Shown here: in pieces, positions 10,612 to 22,780 of the stretch
How the letters are laid out: every line of letters starts with the position of its first letter
How positions within the stretch are numbered: the stretch's first letter is position 1
Origin: Polytrichum commune
Taxonomy: Eukaryota > Streptophyta > Polytrichopsida > Polytrichales > Polytrichaceae
Reading direction: 5' to 3'
Length of the DNA: 64,000 nucleotides
NCBI GenBank assembly: GCA_950295325.1
Contig: OX485804.1
Span: forward strand, 62,588,533 to 62,652,532
The notes under the pieces: model-generated
Databases searched by the model: none
Seen by the model: only the letters and a program-made list of their open reading frames with translations
Told to the model about the DNA's origin: nothing
Made by a program: the position numbers and the translations under genes

Positions 10612-11719
10612 GATAGCTTCCCTCCCCTCACATGAGCTCGTAACACAACAAAATAATGACCACTTCCCAACATGCTTAGAGTACTTCCCATTGCAGATGA
10701 ACGAAGTTGAGTGGGTTAAATGTAGAGTAGAAATCATCCATCAATCTAGAAGTTGTTTCTTGGATGCAAAATGGAAGCAACAAACAACCATAAATCATTT
10801 AGGGAGCACCAACCACGCACATAATTCACTGGCCGTGCCCATTTTGGGCCCAACTGTTTTGTCTCGGAACCCTAAGTTGGAAATAGAATTGGCATTGTTA
10901 AGGGACCACGATTAGGAATGCTAAATGCATGGATGTTGGGCATTAGAATGTGGGACATGATGAGGTTGATGCGTTTAATATCACATTAGAGTTATCCGTA
11001 AAGTCCCTCGGAGAGAGGGAGGAAGGAAACCGTGGGTTCGATCCTTCTATGAGAAAACTTTCCATTGACCCTAAAAATTCTAGAGCGTATTGTGGTTTGG
11101 TTAGATCATCTAAAAAGTAAGAATTCTAGAACTTAATTTTAAGTCAAAAAATGGCATCTCGTGAAGTTAAGGGTTAAGAGCTCGTTGGCTCCTTGTGTAT
11201 CGGAGCATGTTTTGAAAGTTGGGTGAAACTCTTGAGAAGTCTTCTTTCCACTTCTCAAACTTTGAGAAATAAAAACTAGAATCTAAATTAGGGTATGTGC
11301 ATGGGACCGTCGTTCTAAATCCTATGCAATGCTAGCTTGGCCCACCCAGCCTAGCAGGACAAATTAGGAAACCTAATTTTAATAGCCTAACACCACTCCT
11401 TGTGTATGATAATTTAAAGCATTAAGAAAACATGGATGACTTTGTGTTAATTCTCGTAAACTTGAAGTTTGGGACTAAATCCATGGTTTCATCCGCCTCA
11501 CTTTACAAACAACTCTATCATATGAAAATGAAATCACCAAAAATTTGCCTCCAAGTTTCATTAAAAACAAATTTTCATACACGCTCTACTTTGTGAGTCT
11601 AGTAGAATGTTTAACATGGGATACGGGATGGAAAGCAAGAATGTTATGCAAATCAACCCCTTCTCCTAGTGAGTGTAGGAGTTGCGCCCTCAACATTGGC
11701 AACAATCTACCCTCTCTTA

Positions 11720-12109
11720 GGGTTGGTTCTCACATGGTCTCAAGTACCAAGTCCCAAGTCACTTGAGGTCAATTTATGCAATGTCAGCCGTTGAGAGCAT
11801 GGAAGTTGGGACTTACCACTTCACATGAGATCCCAAGTCCTAAGTCCCAAGCATGACATGGATGTATACATGGTGTCATTTTTGGGAGGTGAGGCTCATG
11901 AATTGTGTTGAGAGTTGGGTCGAGCAAAAAACTAGACCCAACTCTTAACAAAAGTCTTGTGAATAGTTTTGCATAAAATAATCAAGATCCGACTTTAAAG
12001 ATGATTAACCATATTTTAATGGTGTCTCGAGACTCAAAAGTTGGGACTTCGCCTCCATGTTGGGACTTGCTGACTTGAGTGGGACTTGGGACCCCATGTG
12101 AACTGGCCC
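11720..12109. mobile_element. Tourist-like MITE, 390 bp
   Basis: Ends read GGGTTGGTTCTCACATGG and, reversed, GGGCCAGTTCACATGGGG. A 3-bp TTA direct repeat flanks it (11717-11719 and 12110-12112). The interior is related along its length to 50631-51019. TTA target duplication and GGG ends fit PIF/Harbinger-derived Tourist MITEs. No coding capacity. Confidence 0.85.
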
Positions 12110-12112
12110 TTA

Positions 12113-13750
12113 CTCCCAATACTCAACCCCCTCTTCTTTCTTGCTTTCTTTCTTTGAATGTTTTTAGTGAAGCTTCTAAATATTTTGCAATCAAAATACA
12201 ACAATTGGAACATGCATTTAAATGATCAAAGATTATGCATATAACTTTCTTTGAGGATATCAAGCCACAATCCCCCCCCCCCCCTCTCCTCCAACCCCCT
12301 TATCTATAGTGCACCCTCCTACATGTGAGAAACACTTCAACGAATTAATGACCTTTTCCTCCAAAAGACGGGATACGAGGACAAATCAAAGCAAGCTTGG
12401 AGCTTAAAATGCTTAAACACCATACAAGTGTAGAACCTATCCCAAACCTCGGACCTTGGCCCAAAAATGTTCACAAAAAATGGATTTCAACCCCTTTAAC
12501 GAATTGCCTTTCAAGAAAGTTAAAATCCATAAATAAAATCTTATTATAATTTGCTTATGAGGGCCCAAATCTTGCCATTTTTGGGCCTTCAACACATGCA
12601 CTAAGTAAAATGTTACATTTGTGATTTCAAAACCATTTTATCATATCAAAACAATATCAACAAAAATAGGATGTTATTGGATTTCTCTACTCCATGTCAA
12701 CAAGAGTCTCTTACACTAAAACATAAAGAAACTGGCTTGCTTTGGCATTAAAATGTAATATATGTCAATACTACATGGCCATATAACAATTGGAGTTGTC
12801 TACAAGAGTAGGGAACACTTCCCACATTGGGAGGCAAGGGAGCGGTGGCCATACCATTTGCGATCATTTATCAAGGCCAACTTGTCCTCAAAATGTTTGT
12901 GTTTGAACTGTGTAGGAATAACAATGACAATGTTGCAGGGTACTATTGATGTCAACAATCGTAGCAATGGAACTATCTCTCAAGGGATTCTGAATTTTTT
13001 TACCAAGGTTTATTCATTGATTTTGTTGTGTTTGATTGAAGTTTATAAATTTTAATTATATACTGCAACTCCAATTTAAGTCATAAATCCCAAATATTCA
13101 CACAAGAAAGACACTTTAACTCTTCAAAGAAATAAAGAAGATTATTTTGCATAGTAATTGTTCTCAAATGCCTCAAACCTTGAGATACATGTTATGTACA
13201 TAGATATAAAGGGTGAGATTTTTTATTTGAGCAAAGCAAATATGTGGATGATCTTCAAGCTTGCATACATAAATTGTTGTTGCATCCTCATGGCATGTGG
13301 TATATCGAGTCGAGGGCATGAGGTGAACAAAGGCTAAGTGTGCCATGAACGGAAGGATGGTAGCCTTTTTGGATCCTTTTTGGCTTCTTCCTTGGCTATA
13401 ACCCTACTCTTGTATACAATTTGCAAGCCTTCTAGGTGCTTCTAAATTCCATTAACAACAATTTAGGCTTTGGGCCTTGGATTCATGGTACTAACCTAAA
13501 AAACACTTATGGCATATGTGCACGTTTTATTGACCTTGAATGTGCACTTTGGGTTCTAAGACCAATGTCTTCCTCTTGCCCCTACTCCTTTGCATATGGG
13601 AAGCAGTTTTGCTTTATAAAATTATGACAACAAATCATCTTTGGGCCCTCCTTAGAGCCGGTTGAATCAAGAGTAGTTGGTGGAAATGAGTTTTGCATGG
13701 GGTTGTGGTATGATTTGGATGTAGGGCAATAAAAAACAAATAAAAAACAT

Positions 13751-13782
<32 letters not shown>

Positions 13783-13870
13783 TAGTGATGGTCAACCTAT
13801 TTTGCAAAAACCCCATTACCATACTCATGCCCTTTTATTGGATAAGGAGGGCCCAAGGCCCATGCATACC
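12113..13870. other. gene-free stretch with microsatellites
   Basis: No coding region is supported. It holds a C13 run (12272-12284) and a (TA)14 tract (about 13751-13778). Small ORFs here have no recognisable product. Confidence 0.6.
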
Positions 13871-14023
13871 ATTATTCATATTCATAACAATGTTACGTGG
13901 GACTAACAATATTTTATATAATATTCTCAAATATTCCCTATATTCAGACGGATGTGGGTAATAGTCAAGAATATTCCGTGGAATGTTGCCAGTCCCACAA
14001 AACATTGTTATGGATTTGAATAA
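13871..14023. mobile_element. fold-back MITE, copy 1
   Basis: Imperfect terminal inverted repeats of about 33 bp (ATTATTCATATTCATAACAA at the left; its counterpart at the right) enclose a short AT-rich centre with AATATTCC words. The same structure recurs at 18948-19083 and 19265-19415. Confidence 0.75.
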
Positions 14024-17000
14024 TGTTATGTGAAAATTCAACCGACCTCATGGTTTAGGTTCAAGCTTTCATGGCTACTAGTACCCTTTAAACATGCACA
14101 TTCGTTTATCAAATCAATATCCTCCCACCCATTCAAGCATGATGAAACAAATTTTAGGGTTGTGGGGCTGATTGAGTTGAAGGCGTGCTATGGAAGCGGG
14201 CATTGCATACTACCTGCAATAACACACTATGGGTTTTGAAAAAATCATATCTCTTCTCCAACCTAGGTGCTATAAACCCTTCGTACATTTTGTTTTCTTT
14301 CCAACAACCACATATGTCACCTCACTTTGGTTATTATATGTGAATGCATGTGTAAACACTAGCTTGAACATGTGTTGTCCTAGCTTGTTGCAATTGTGCA
14401 TACGGATTAATATCATGAATGAATCCATCCCATGCATCTATGCCAACCATATGCCCACGCTGTTGTGACTTGCTATATGCATGCATGCTCCCATGACTTG
14501 CCACTACGTCTTCATGGAACGCTTTAAGATTTTTTTAAATTTTAATTAAAAGAATTCCCAGGTCCACCCAACCATTGATGACAATTGGTATATTTATTTA
14601 GGATTTATGATTTTTATTTTCAAATATATATTCTCATTCATAATTGGGTATTGAGACCGTTTATAAGTTGTTTATTTGAATATTGACATGTGCCCTACGT
14701 GTTCACTTCGAGATATCATGTACATAATAACATGATTCAGATAACATGTTTCCTGATATTATTCTATATGAACTCAAATGAAATAATTTAGGGGTAAAAC
14801 AACCGTTTAAAAGAGATGGGGGTTTCAAGTCAAACCAAAGATATGTTATGAAATATAAGATCCAAGGCCTCCTCCTTTAGCTCAAGCAAATGAGTAATTC
14901 CAATTGTGTGCACTAACAAAATATCAAAACATCCAACCACTATCTTCCTCACGGTTGCACAAATCCAAACACATAATTTCACAAAGTGATGATACAAAGA
15001 GGAAGACTTAACAATTATATTGCAAGCTGCAACGATAATTATTTTTTCCTAGACACACAATCATAGGCAGTTTACAATTAGTATTGAGCAAGTTAATAGA
15101 ATTGGTGACACTAACTACATTATCTAGTGTAGTACCACTCTCCCATGACAAAGATATTCAACATTAGGAATTACAAAAGGGGATCTATGTCATGACAAAA
15201 GTGAAGTATTCTCATGCCACATGGCTCAAATGCAAATTTGTGATTACACTAATTCAAAGGAAAAATCCTTCTGAAGAAGACTCCTCTTTAATATGTGTGC
15301 ACACAACCACCTTCCATTCTCAAGGTGATGCGGTGACTAACCTACTTTGGGAGTCATTATGAGCAACTAACTGACGTTTTTTCTTCTCTTTCTTGTGTGC
15401 ACACCAAATTTGAAGCCAACTCAACCCATACCCAACCCATCCCCCTCTTTAGTTTAACTTTAGTCCATAAAATTGTACGTGTATAGAACATTTATAACTT
15501 GAAATGGACGTCTCTAGAACATTTGGAAATTCAAATGTACGTGTATAGAAGATGCCCAAATATGATGGTTGAAAATTAAATAATTGAGCTCTTCATAGTT
15601 CATCCTAAAGGCCATAAACCGACTTTGACTATAGGTCGTCAATGGAATTAAATTGTCCTTCTTTGTTCTATTGCCCATGTCATGTTGCCACCTTAGCTCC
15701 ACCACTCCCCACCGTGCCTACCTTTTGTGTGATATACCCGGACTAAAAGATTTAATGTTGGATTATGCAAGAAAGAAAGACTATGTATAACATACTCTTA
15801 ATGAATAAATCAAGTTGGAATTAGACAAATCCAATTAGAAGAATGGTGATTGGATTAAGTTGGAATTAGACAATTCCACCTAGTGGATCAATGATCGGGG
15901 AGAACCGATAGTTAGTTACAAATGAACCATTAAAGTTTGAGAAATAACCGGTTGAAGTTCAAGACTTCATGATAATTAACGTTTACTTTAGATGAATTTA
16001 TGGAATATAACTCAAATTAATATATAAAAACCGAAGGACGTCAACATGTAACCGATAGGACTTGCAAACACTAGGATCTCAACCGATTATGCCCAAAAAT
16101 CTCCTTGATCACTATAGTGGATTGTGATTGAGCAAAAAATAGAAGATAGAGCCGTAAATAGAAAACTTTCACAATATAAGAAGTACAAAGTCAAAAGAAT
16201 GGTTTGGCATAAAGGGAGCTTGGGGGAGGAGAAAGGATCTTTTGTCTCCCCTATGGTCGGATGATTCGAGCTCGTAGCAATCACAATATTGTGATTAAGT
16301 TGTAAAGCTTTGGTAATGTACAAGGTTTGAAAATTCTCAACATTGGTGTCTCATATGCACTCATGCTTGTATTCTTCTTGTGTGAAAGAGGAAGATGACA
16401 TTTTCCACTTGTAATCCCCCACCATTCCACACTAGTTTCCTCTTTCTTTTGTCACATGTTTTTTTCAAGGAAGAATTTTTGGCATGTGACCTTTTTTCTT
16501 TGGAAAGCTAGTTGGACATGTGTCCATCTTTACAGACTCCCTCCACCACCACCACCACCACCAAATAGCTTTGTTGTATACAAGGTAGGTATACCCATTT
16601 CCAATAACTTAAGCAATTTTGCATAAGTGTTGTACATGTGTGATAATGGGGTGATTATTTAGATGCCTTTAAATTGATATTTGAATGTTTAAGAAAAGCA
16701 AATCACAAATTTATTTTGAAGTATTGCAGGTACAACAAATTTTCAAAGGCAAGATCCTTTCCCAACCCATATTCATAGCACATGTCAACATGTTTATGAT
16801 AAATGATAGATGAAAACTTTAGTATAATTAGTGTCATTTTTAAGGAACTGAAATATGTGCCCTTTTAACTTGCTTTTTCCCATCACGCTAAAGTCATGAA
16901 CGGCTATAACTCCTTCCTCACTTGATCACTACCTATTTCCATCATTCCAAATTAGAAGATGACAAGTACACATGTGGAACTTCACGGCTTTAGGGAATTC

Positions 17001-18947
17001 TATGTATTGACCTTTAATTTCCTAAGGCTATGATAGGGTTTTTTTTAAGTGCATTTCACTCAATGTTGTTTGTGGAATTTTCATAGAGAAATTTCGAGGT
17101 TGAAGTGGGATACATGGGAGATATATATGTAGGAATTTGAAACATGGGAATTGAACTATTTGTGTGTGTGGGGGGGGGGGGGGGAGATGGGGTAGAAATA
17201 CTATATAGATCTTCAAATACATGACATTTGAATAAAGGTGCACGCGTAAAAATGGAATGTTTTACCCCCAAATAAAGAACCTTTGACCATTCAAATTCAT
17301 CTAGAAAATGAATGAAATGCTTGTGTGATGTACTAAATGAGAACAACCCAATATTTGAGCACCTCCACAAATTCTCATGCCCATATGTGCCAGAATGGGC
17401 TAGTTGCAACTACAATATATGAATTGTCTTATATTTTTTAATTACATATGTGCAAAGAATTTCTTAAAAACTAGAATGTGTCCAAAGGTCAAATGGAACG
17501 GTAGATGTGAACATGAAGGACATATTTACATGACATCAAAAAACATTTCACTTCTATCAAAATTAACACCATCGATGTTCATGCAAAGTTTGCATTTGAG
17601 TGGCAACCATTGATGGGAATCAACATCCTCACAAAGCTCCCAACACAACATAAACATGATCACTTCTCATTTTAGCAACTTCTTGCACACTCTACTCATC
17701 TCCAAGTTGCATGGGTTATGTGTCTATGGATAGATATCCATGTTGGCTTGATGTTCATAGTATTTTTGATTGCGGATGAATGAGGTAGGAGGGGTAATAA
17801 TAGGGCATAAATCATCCATCAACTATAAAATGGTTGTTGGGAAGTTAGGAGTTAAGATTGGGGCGGTTATTGGAAATTGATTTGTATTTCCTCTCACATA
17901 CTTCATATTTTAGTACACTTGCTCATCTAGAAGGCCCAACAAATACATACATTCATCATACATCTTTCAAGCACTTGTGTTGGATTCCTCCTACAACAAC
18001 ATTATGATGTTGAGTTCATCTTTGTAGTTTGCTAACCATGTTCATTAACCCATTATTGCCCTGGGTGCATTCAATGAACTTGCAATTTTCATACCACCCG
18101 TGATGTCAAGGGTGCTTGAGCTCACTATATATCAAGTAGAAGCCAACTCCACAATGAAGGCGTGGGAACAAAAATATCATCATTCCAACCAAATTTGAAA
18201 AGATTGAATGGCGCAAGGTTGAGATTATTAAGTGGGGTGGCTTAGTGAAAATCTTGTTTTCTAAAATTGGATGACGTTATGGATGTACATCCTCAATTAA
18301 AATATACACACATGTGCAAACTTGGAAAACATACATGTGAGAACTTCAAAAGTGAAGTTCATATGCATGTTATAAAGGTGGTCAACGTTCATTGCCTAAA
18401 TGATGGGTGTCTCACATATTGAACTTAAATGTCATCTTTGGAGCATGTTCGCTTTAGGTTGTTGCCCTTAACTATTGGAGATAGTTGATTTGTACAAAGG
18501 GTAACACCCATAGGAGAAAAAAGAAAGACTTGCCTCCTCACTCAAATCTTATTGACCTTCTACGAGGATTGAATTCACCTAGGAGCATCGTTTCCTTCAT
18601 ATAAAACCAAAATCTAACAAGACTTGCATCTATCTTTTTTTGACCGTCTAAGAATCATCATGCCAAGTGGGAGACCCGGATGATGATGTGAGGTGGCGAT
18701 TTAGAACACTCTCATGGCAAAAGATGACCCCTTGGATCACTGGGGCCAACAAAAGGTTAAAAAAGGTTGATGAGGGCGCATACAATTAATGGAAAATTAT
18801 GAGATCATTGTACAAATTAAAGGATATAGTAGTATTATTTATATAATATCATATATTTTGTTGTGGGGCACATATGCTATGTGTAACCCCTTCAATATAT
18901 TGTTGAATACCTATATTAAAACTATTATGTTTACAAATTTTACCTCC
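14024..18947. other. gene-free stretch
   Basis: No coding sequence is supported over 4.9 kb. Minor repeats: two AAGTTGGAATTAGACAA words near 15.8 kb, a CCA triplet run near 16.55 kb, and a TG/G15 tract ending near 17184. The AT-rich composition is that of decayed intergenic DNA. Confidence 0.55.
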
Positions 18948-19083
18948 CATAACATTATTTAGATCCATAATAATGTTATGTGGGACTGCCAATATTCCAT
19001 GGAATATTTCCCAATATTTCCCACATTCATATTGAATGTTGTAAATCCCGCATAACATTGTTATGGATCTGAATAATGTTATG
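18948..19083. mobile_element. fold-back MITE, copy 2
   Basis: Begins CATAACATTATTTAGATCC and ends with the inverse GGATCTGAATAATGTTATG. Arms are about 36 bp with few mismatches, making an almost complete hairpin. Related to 13871-14023. Confidence 0.8.
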
Positions 19084-19264
19084 CCAATGAGTTATAAAGA
19101 TCCTACGTTTTAAGATGAAGGTTTTGAAATATGCACTCACAGTGACCTCCTCTCAAGGGCACATATACAGTTATGGTAAAGTGATTTCATGGGAAATCCA
19201 AAAATCATTTCATGAGTTACCTCAAAATATTTTCTGGGCACCCTTGAGAAAAGGTACCATAAAA

Positions 19265-19415
19265 CATGATTCATATCCATAACAATGTTTTGTGGGATTG
19301 ACAATATTCCACAAAACATTCCCCTCATTCAGACGAATGTGAAGAATATCCGAGAATATTCCATGGAATATTGTCAGTCCCGGAGAACATCGTTATGGAT
19401 CTTAATAATGTTATG
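19265..19415. mobile_element. fold-back MITE, copy 3
   Basis: Same family as the two preceding elements: inverted ends around CATATCCATAACAATGTTTT and a GAATATTCCATGGAATATTG interior. It lies only about 180 bp from copy 2. Confidence 0.78.
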
Positions 19416-19790
19416 CCATGTCCGACCTTCCCACTATAAAAATCCGTACATGGTGAGAAATTTGGGTAGTCTCATGGAATATAACAATAAAGTAAAATAG
19501 CCATAGGGTACTCTAGGATCATGGACGTATGTCCCTTCTCATGAGCATGTTCATATGAGCTTACTCATGAAATATTATTACTCATTCTAGATGAAGTATG
19601 TTTTAGATCATTATCTTAAAAAACAACAACAAGTAACCTTAACCCTTAAATGTTTACTTGGGGCTCAAATCAATGGTAAGTAAATTTTATCAAATTGCAT
19701 TGACCTTTTGGTACGTTAGGCACTATAACAATTGGAATGTGTGGCAAATTTGTTTTTAGAATTTCTCAAGCCTCCGTATTTGTTAAAGTG

Positions 19791-20012
19791 CATACTACAC
19801 TGATCATCCCAATTACCACATGTCACTATTTGGAGTTACACAATGCTATAACTATTTATTGAGAATTTAATATTTTATGGAGCAAAGTTATTTGTGTTCT
19901 TTAATTTTGAATTTTTTTAGTCTCTTGTTAGTCAAAATTGAACTTTGTGGAAGACATTCTTTCACTGCGTAATTCCGAATAGTAACACACAATGATTGGG
20001 ATAATCAATGTA
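19791..20012. mobile_element. MITE with ~50-bp imperfect inverted repeats
   Basis: Left end CTACACTGATCATCCCAATT mirrors the right end (AATCATTGTG...ATCAATGTAG). The interior words (ACTATTTGGA...CAATGCTATAA) are shared with the element at 61074-61306, so the two are related. Confidence 0.65.
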
Positions 20013-21200
20013 GTTGGGTTTTGGCATCTTGTTCACAAACGTGGTTCTTGGCCAGGGGATAAATGTATATCTTCCTCTATAAAAATAATTTCTTCACCAT
20101 CAATTTTGTGAACTTCTTTCATATTATGTGGGCCACATCTAACGTTGGGATATGCAATATGTGCATATGAAGAACTTGCCCAAAACAAAGGGATTTGCTT
20201 TGACAATGTACAATTTGAAAACCAAGGCTTGTGGAAAGACTACAATATCAAACGTTTATATGTTTTGAAATTTCATAAGCTTTCCAATGGTATATTTCCC
20301 AGTTTAATTGGTGCCCACAATATATGTAACTTGATAAGAAGCAAACATGAAGAATCTCACATTGGGACACCTTATCACTCATTGCCTATTACATCTCACA
20401 TGCAAATACTTGGAGATGATGATTGTTTTAAGTTACAAGTCATCTACATAGCCTAAACATCTGCATGGTTGAATTTGAAAATTTCTTATTGGATGTGAAG
20501 GTAAAACCCATCAAAGTTTAGGTTTTGACACATGGGCCTTATGAGGTTATTTGAGAGGGACTAATGGGTAGGCATTCAGGGGTTAAACACCTCCATAGTA
20601 TTGCTTTGAGAACCAAAATGGACCTTTGGAATGTCATTGTGTGTGTGTGATGAAAATATGCCACTTTATTTTAAAACACTTTGGTCTTAATCCCTAAGCA
20701 TCTAAGAGGGCATGTTTGGACCTCGTTGTGCACATAAACATGTATTTGAACTAGATATATACTTCCTTTTTTAGTCAACAATGAAAAACGACCCTATCTA
20801 ATACTAACTCATTCTTCTTGTGCACTTTTCAAATTGGTTGAATACCTCAACACTTGATATTGAATGTTTGGGTTAAAATACAAACATGAATGTCACATGT
20901 GAATATATTTGTGTTTTTTTAAACATAAGATCAAAACCCAAAGATATGAAGAAAGATGATTAAGACTTGGTGAAGCTTGTAGAAATTGTTTACATGGCCA
21001 CATACATTGAGCCCCTTGGTCCTTTAAGGGTCATTGTGCTTAATTCGATACCGTTGAATTTTGGCCTTGGACCCTAATGTAAACCGCCCCTAATCGACGC
21101 CCACCTTAGTTTACGTGGTAAGCATATGCCCTCTAAAAAAACACAATTGGAACAAATCCACAAAAGAAGGAAAGAATAGAAGCTATGGAAGAGCCTAGAG
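20013..21200. other. gene-free stretch upstream of importin gene
   Basis: No supported gene. A lone GTAAACCGCCCCTAA word at about 21080-21095 matches the end of the MITE at 59271-59715, but no partner end was found nearby. A 103-codon ORF at 20145-20456 has no recognisable product. Confidence 0.5.
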
Positions 21201-21233
21201 GGGAACCACCTAGCCTAGGGTTTGGGGCTCTCT

Positions 21234-21249
21234 AAACCCTAAACCCTAG
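21234..21249 (+). promoter_or_regulatory. telo-box (AAACCCTAAACCCTAG) in importin promoter or 5' UTR
   Basis: Double AAACCCTA motif about 1.1 kb upstream of the importin ATG, next to a reverse TAGGGTTT. Telo-boxes are common near the transcription starts of growth-related plant genes. The true start site is unknown, and a 5' UTR intron is likely between here and 22329. Confidence 0.5.
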
Positions 21250-21989
21250 AAGCTTTGAAGCTCTGTTCGCCATAGCCAGAAATCCTTCATTTTCTCTCTA
21301 CCTTCAACTCCCGATTGGAAACCACCCCTACAAAGCACGATCTGTGTGACTCCTCATTTGTACTCGTAGATCGGTATACACAAGCGATTTCAATCCATGC
21401 GGTAGTATTCTTACCCGGGATTTATAGATTTTCTAGGAGCTCAATCTACATTTGCAGGCTTGGCGTGACTGTTTGAATCGAATCGAATCAAATCAATCAT
21501 CACAATGCGATCCATCAGACGAATGACACGAATTGCGCAATTTCAATGTATGTGTCTGATTTTTCTTGCACCTCGAAGAGTAGCGTTGTGATCGGTTCCA
21601 TGACTGCATTGATATGTTTTTTCCAGCACAGGGCAGATTTGAGTAGGTTTTGTTTTTCTCTTTGTCCATTTGATTGCTTCCAGGAAGTTGAGCTCGTTTT
21701 AGGGTTCGATTGTAGTCAATCACCCCCCAGAATGAGTCCCTTGATGCACATGAATCGGTCAAACCATAGCTTTCGTTAAGGGACGATTGTAATCGTCGAT
21801 GGTGTATAGTAGACTGTAGCAACAGTGCATACTGCGCTAGTGATTATTTTGTGACCTAATTTAAGAGATTTCGTTTTGTTAATAAAATTCTGAAGAGTCG
21901 GCTGTACCACTCATTGTAGTTCGCCCTTTAAGATTGTCAAAGTGAGTGTTTCAGCAGATTTCCGCGTCTTGATGCTCTTGAATTTTTAT

Positions 21990-22780
21990 CTCCTTACGCA
22001 TTATAAGCCTTCTTTTAGAATTCTAAATGTGTTTTTAAGCTAATCAAGAGCCTCATGCTGCTTGTCATTCTTGGGACAACATTGAGAGCCCTCCATGGTC
22101 CTTAGCTCTCATTTCATATCAACTGTGCTCGAAGTAATACATCTTTGAGCCAAATATGACGAAGCATGGGAGGTAAAATTGTAAGCAATTCTTAAAGGCT
22201 GTATCAGGAGCTGAGTGGAAAACCTCAGCTAACCATGAACATATGGTGGATTTTGATTTTGTGCAGAGGTGATTGATTGGGCATGAGATACTTGCATTAT
22301 AAGTTAAATCTCGCTGTTGCAAGACACGATGGGCAATGAGGCCGCGGACGGAGGCCAAGTGTGGTTGGTCAACTGTTTAAATGCCACACTTGATGCAAAT
22401 CTACAAATTCGCCAAGCAGCCGAAGAGGCATTGAAGCAGGCATCCCTCCAAGCAGGTCCTTTTCCTGGCCTCAATCTCGACCCTTTTTTTAAGATCAACA
22501 TCAGTGATTTTGGAGGTGGATTCTTCCTGAATAATTCTCTCCTTGCGCATTAGCCGAATTTTCATGTGATTTTAAGCTAATCAAGAGCCTCATGCTACTT
22601 GTCATTCTTGGGAGGACTTCGAGAGCCCTACATGGTCCTTAGATTTCAGTTCATGTAAAAGGCGTTCATAAATATGCATCTTTGAGGCAAATATGACGAA
22701 GCATTTGAGATAAGGATATGAGCAATTTATAAACCCATATATAGGGCTTGACTGGTAATCCTTCAGCTAACCACTTGACA
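21990..22780 (+). repeat. imperfect direct duplication flanking importin exon 1
   Basis: The segments 21990-22255 and 22535-22780 are diverged copies of one another. Shared words include TTTTAAGCTAATCAAGAGCC, CTTGTCATTCTTGGGA and AAATATGACGAAGCAT. One copy precedes the start codon exon and the other lies in intron 1. Confidence 0.8.

Noticed and set aside
20145-20456. 103-codon ORF
   Set aside because: No recognisable domain in an AT-rich, transposon-rich region.
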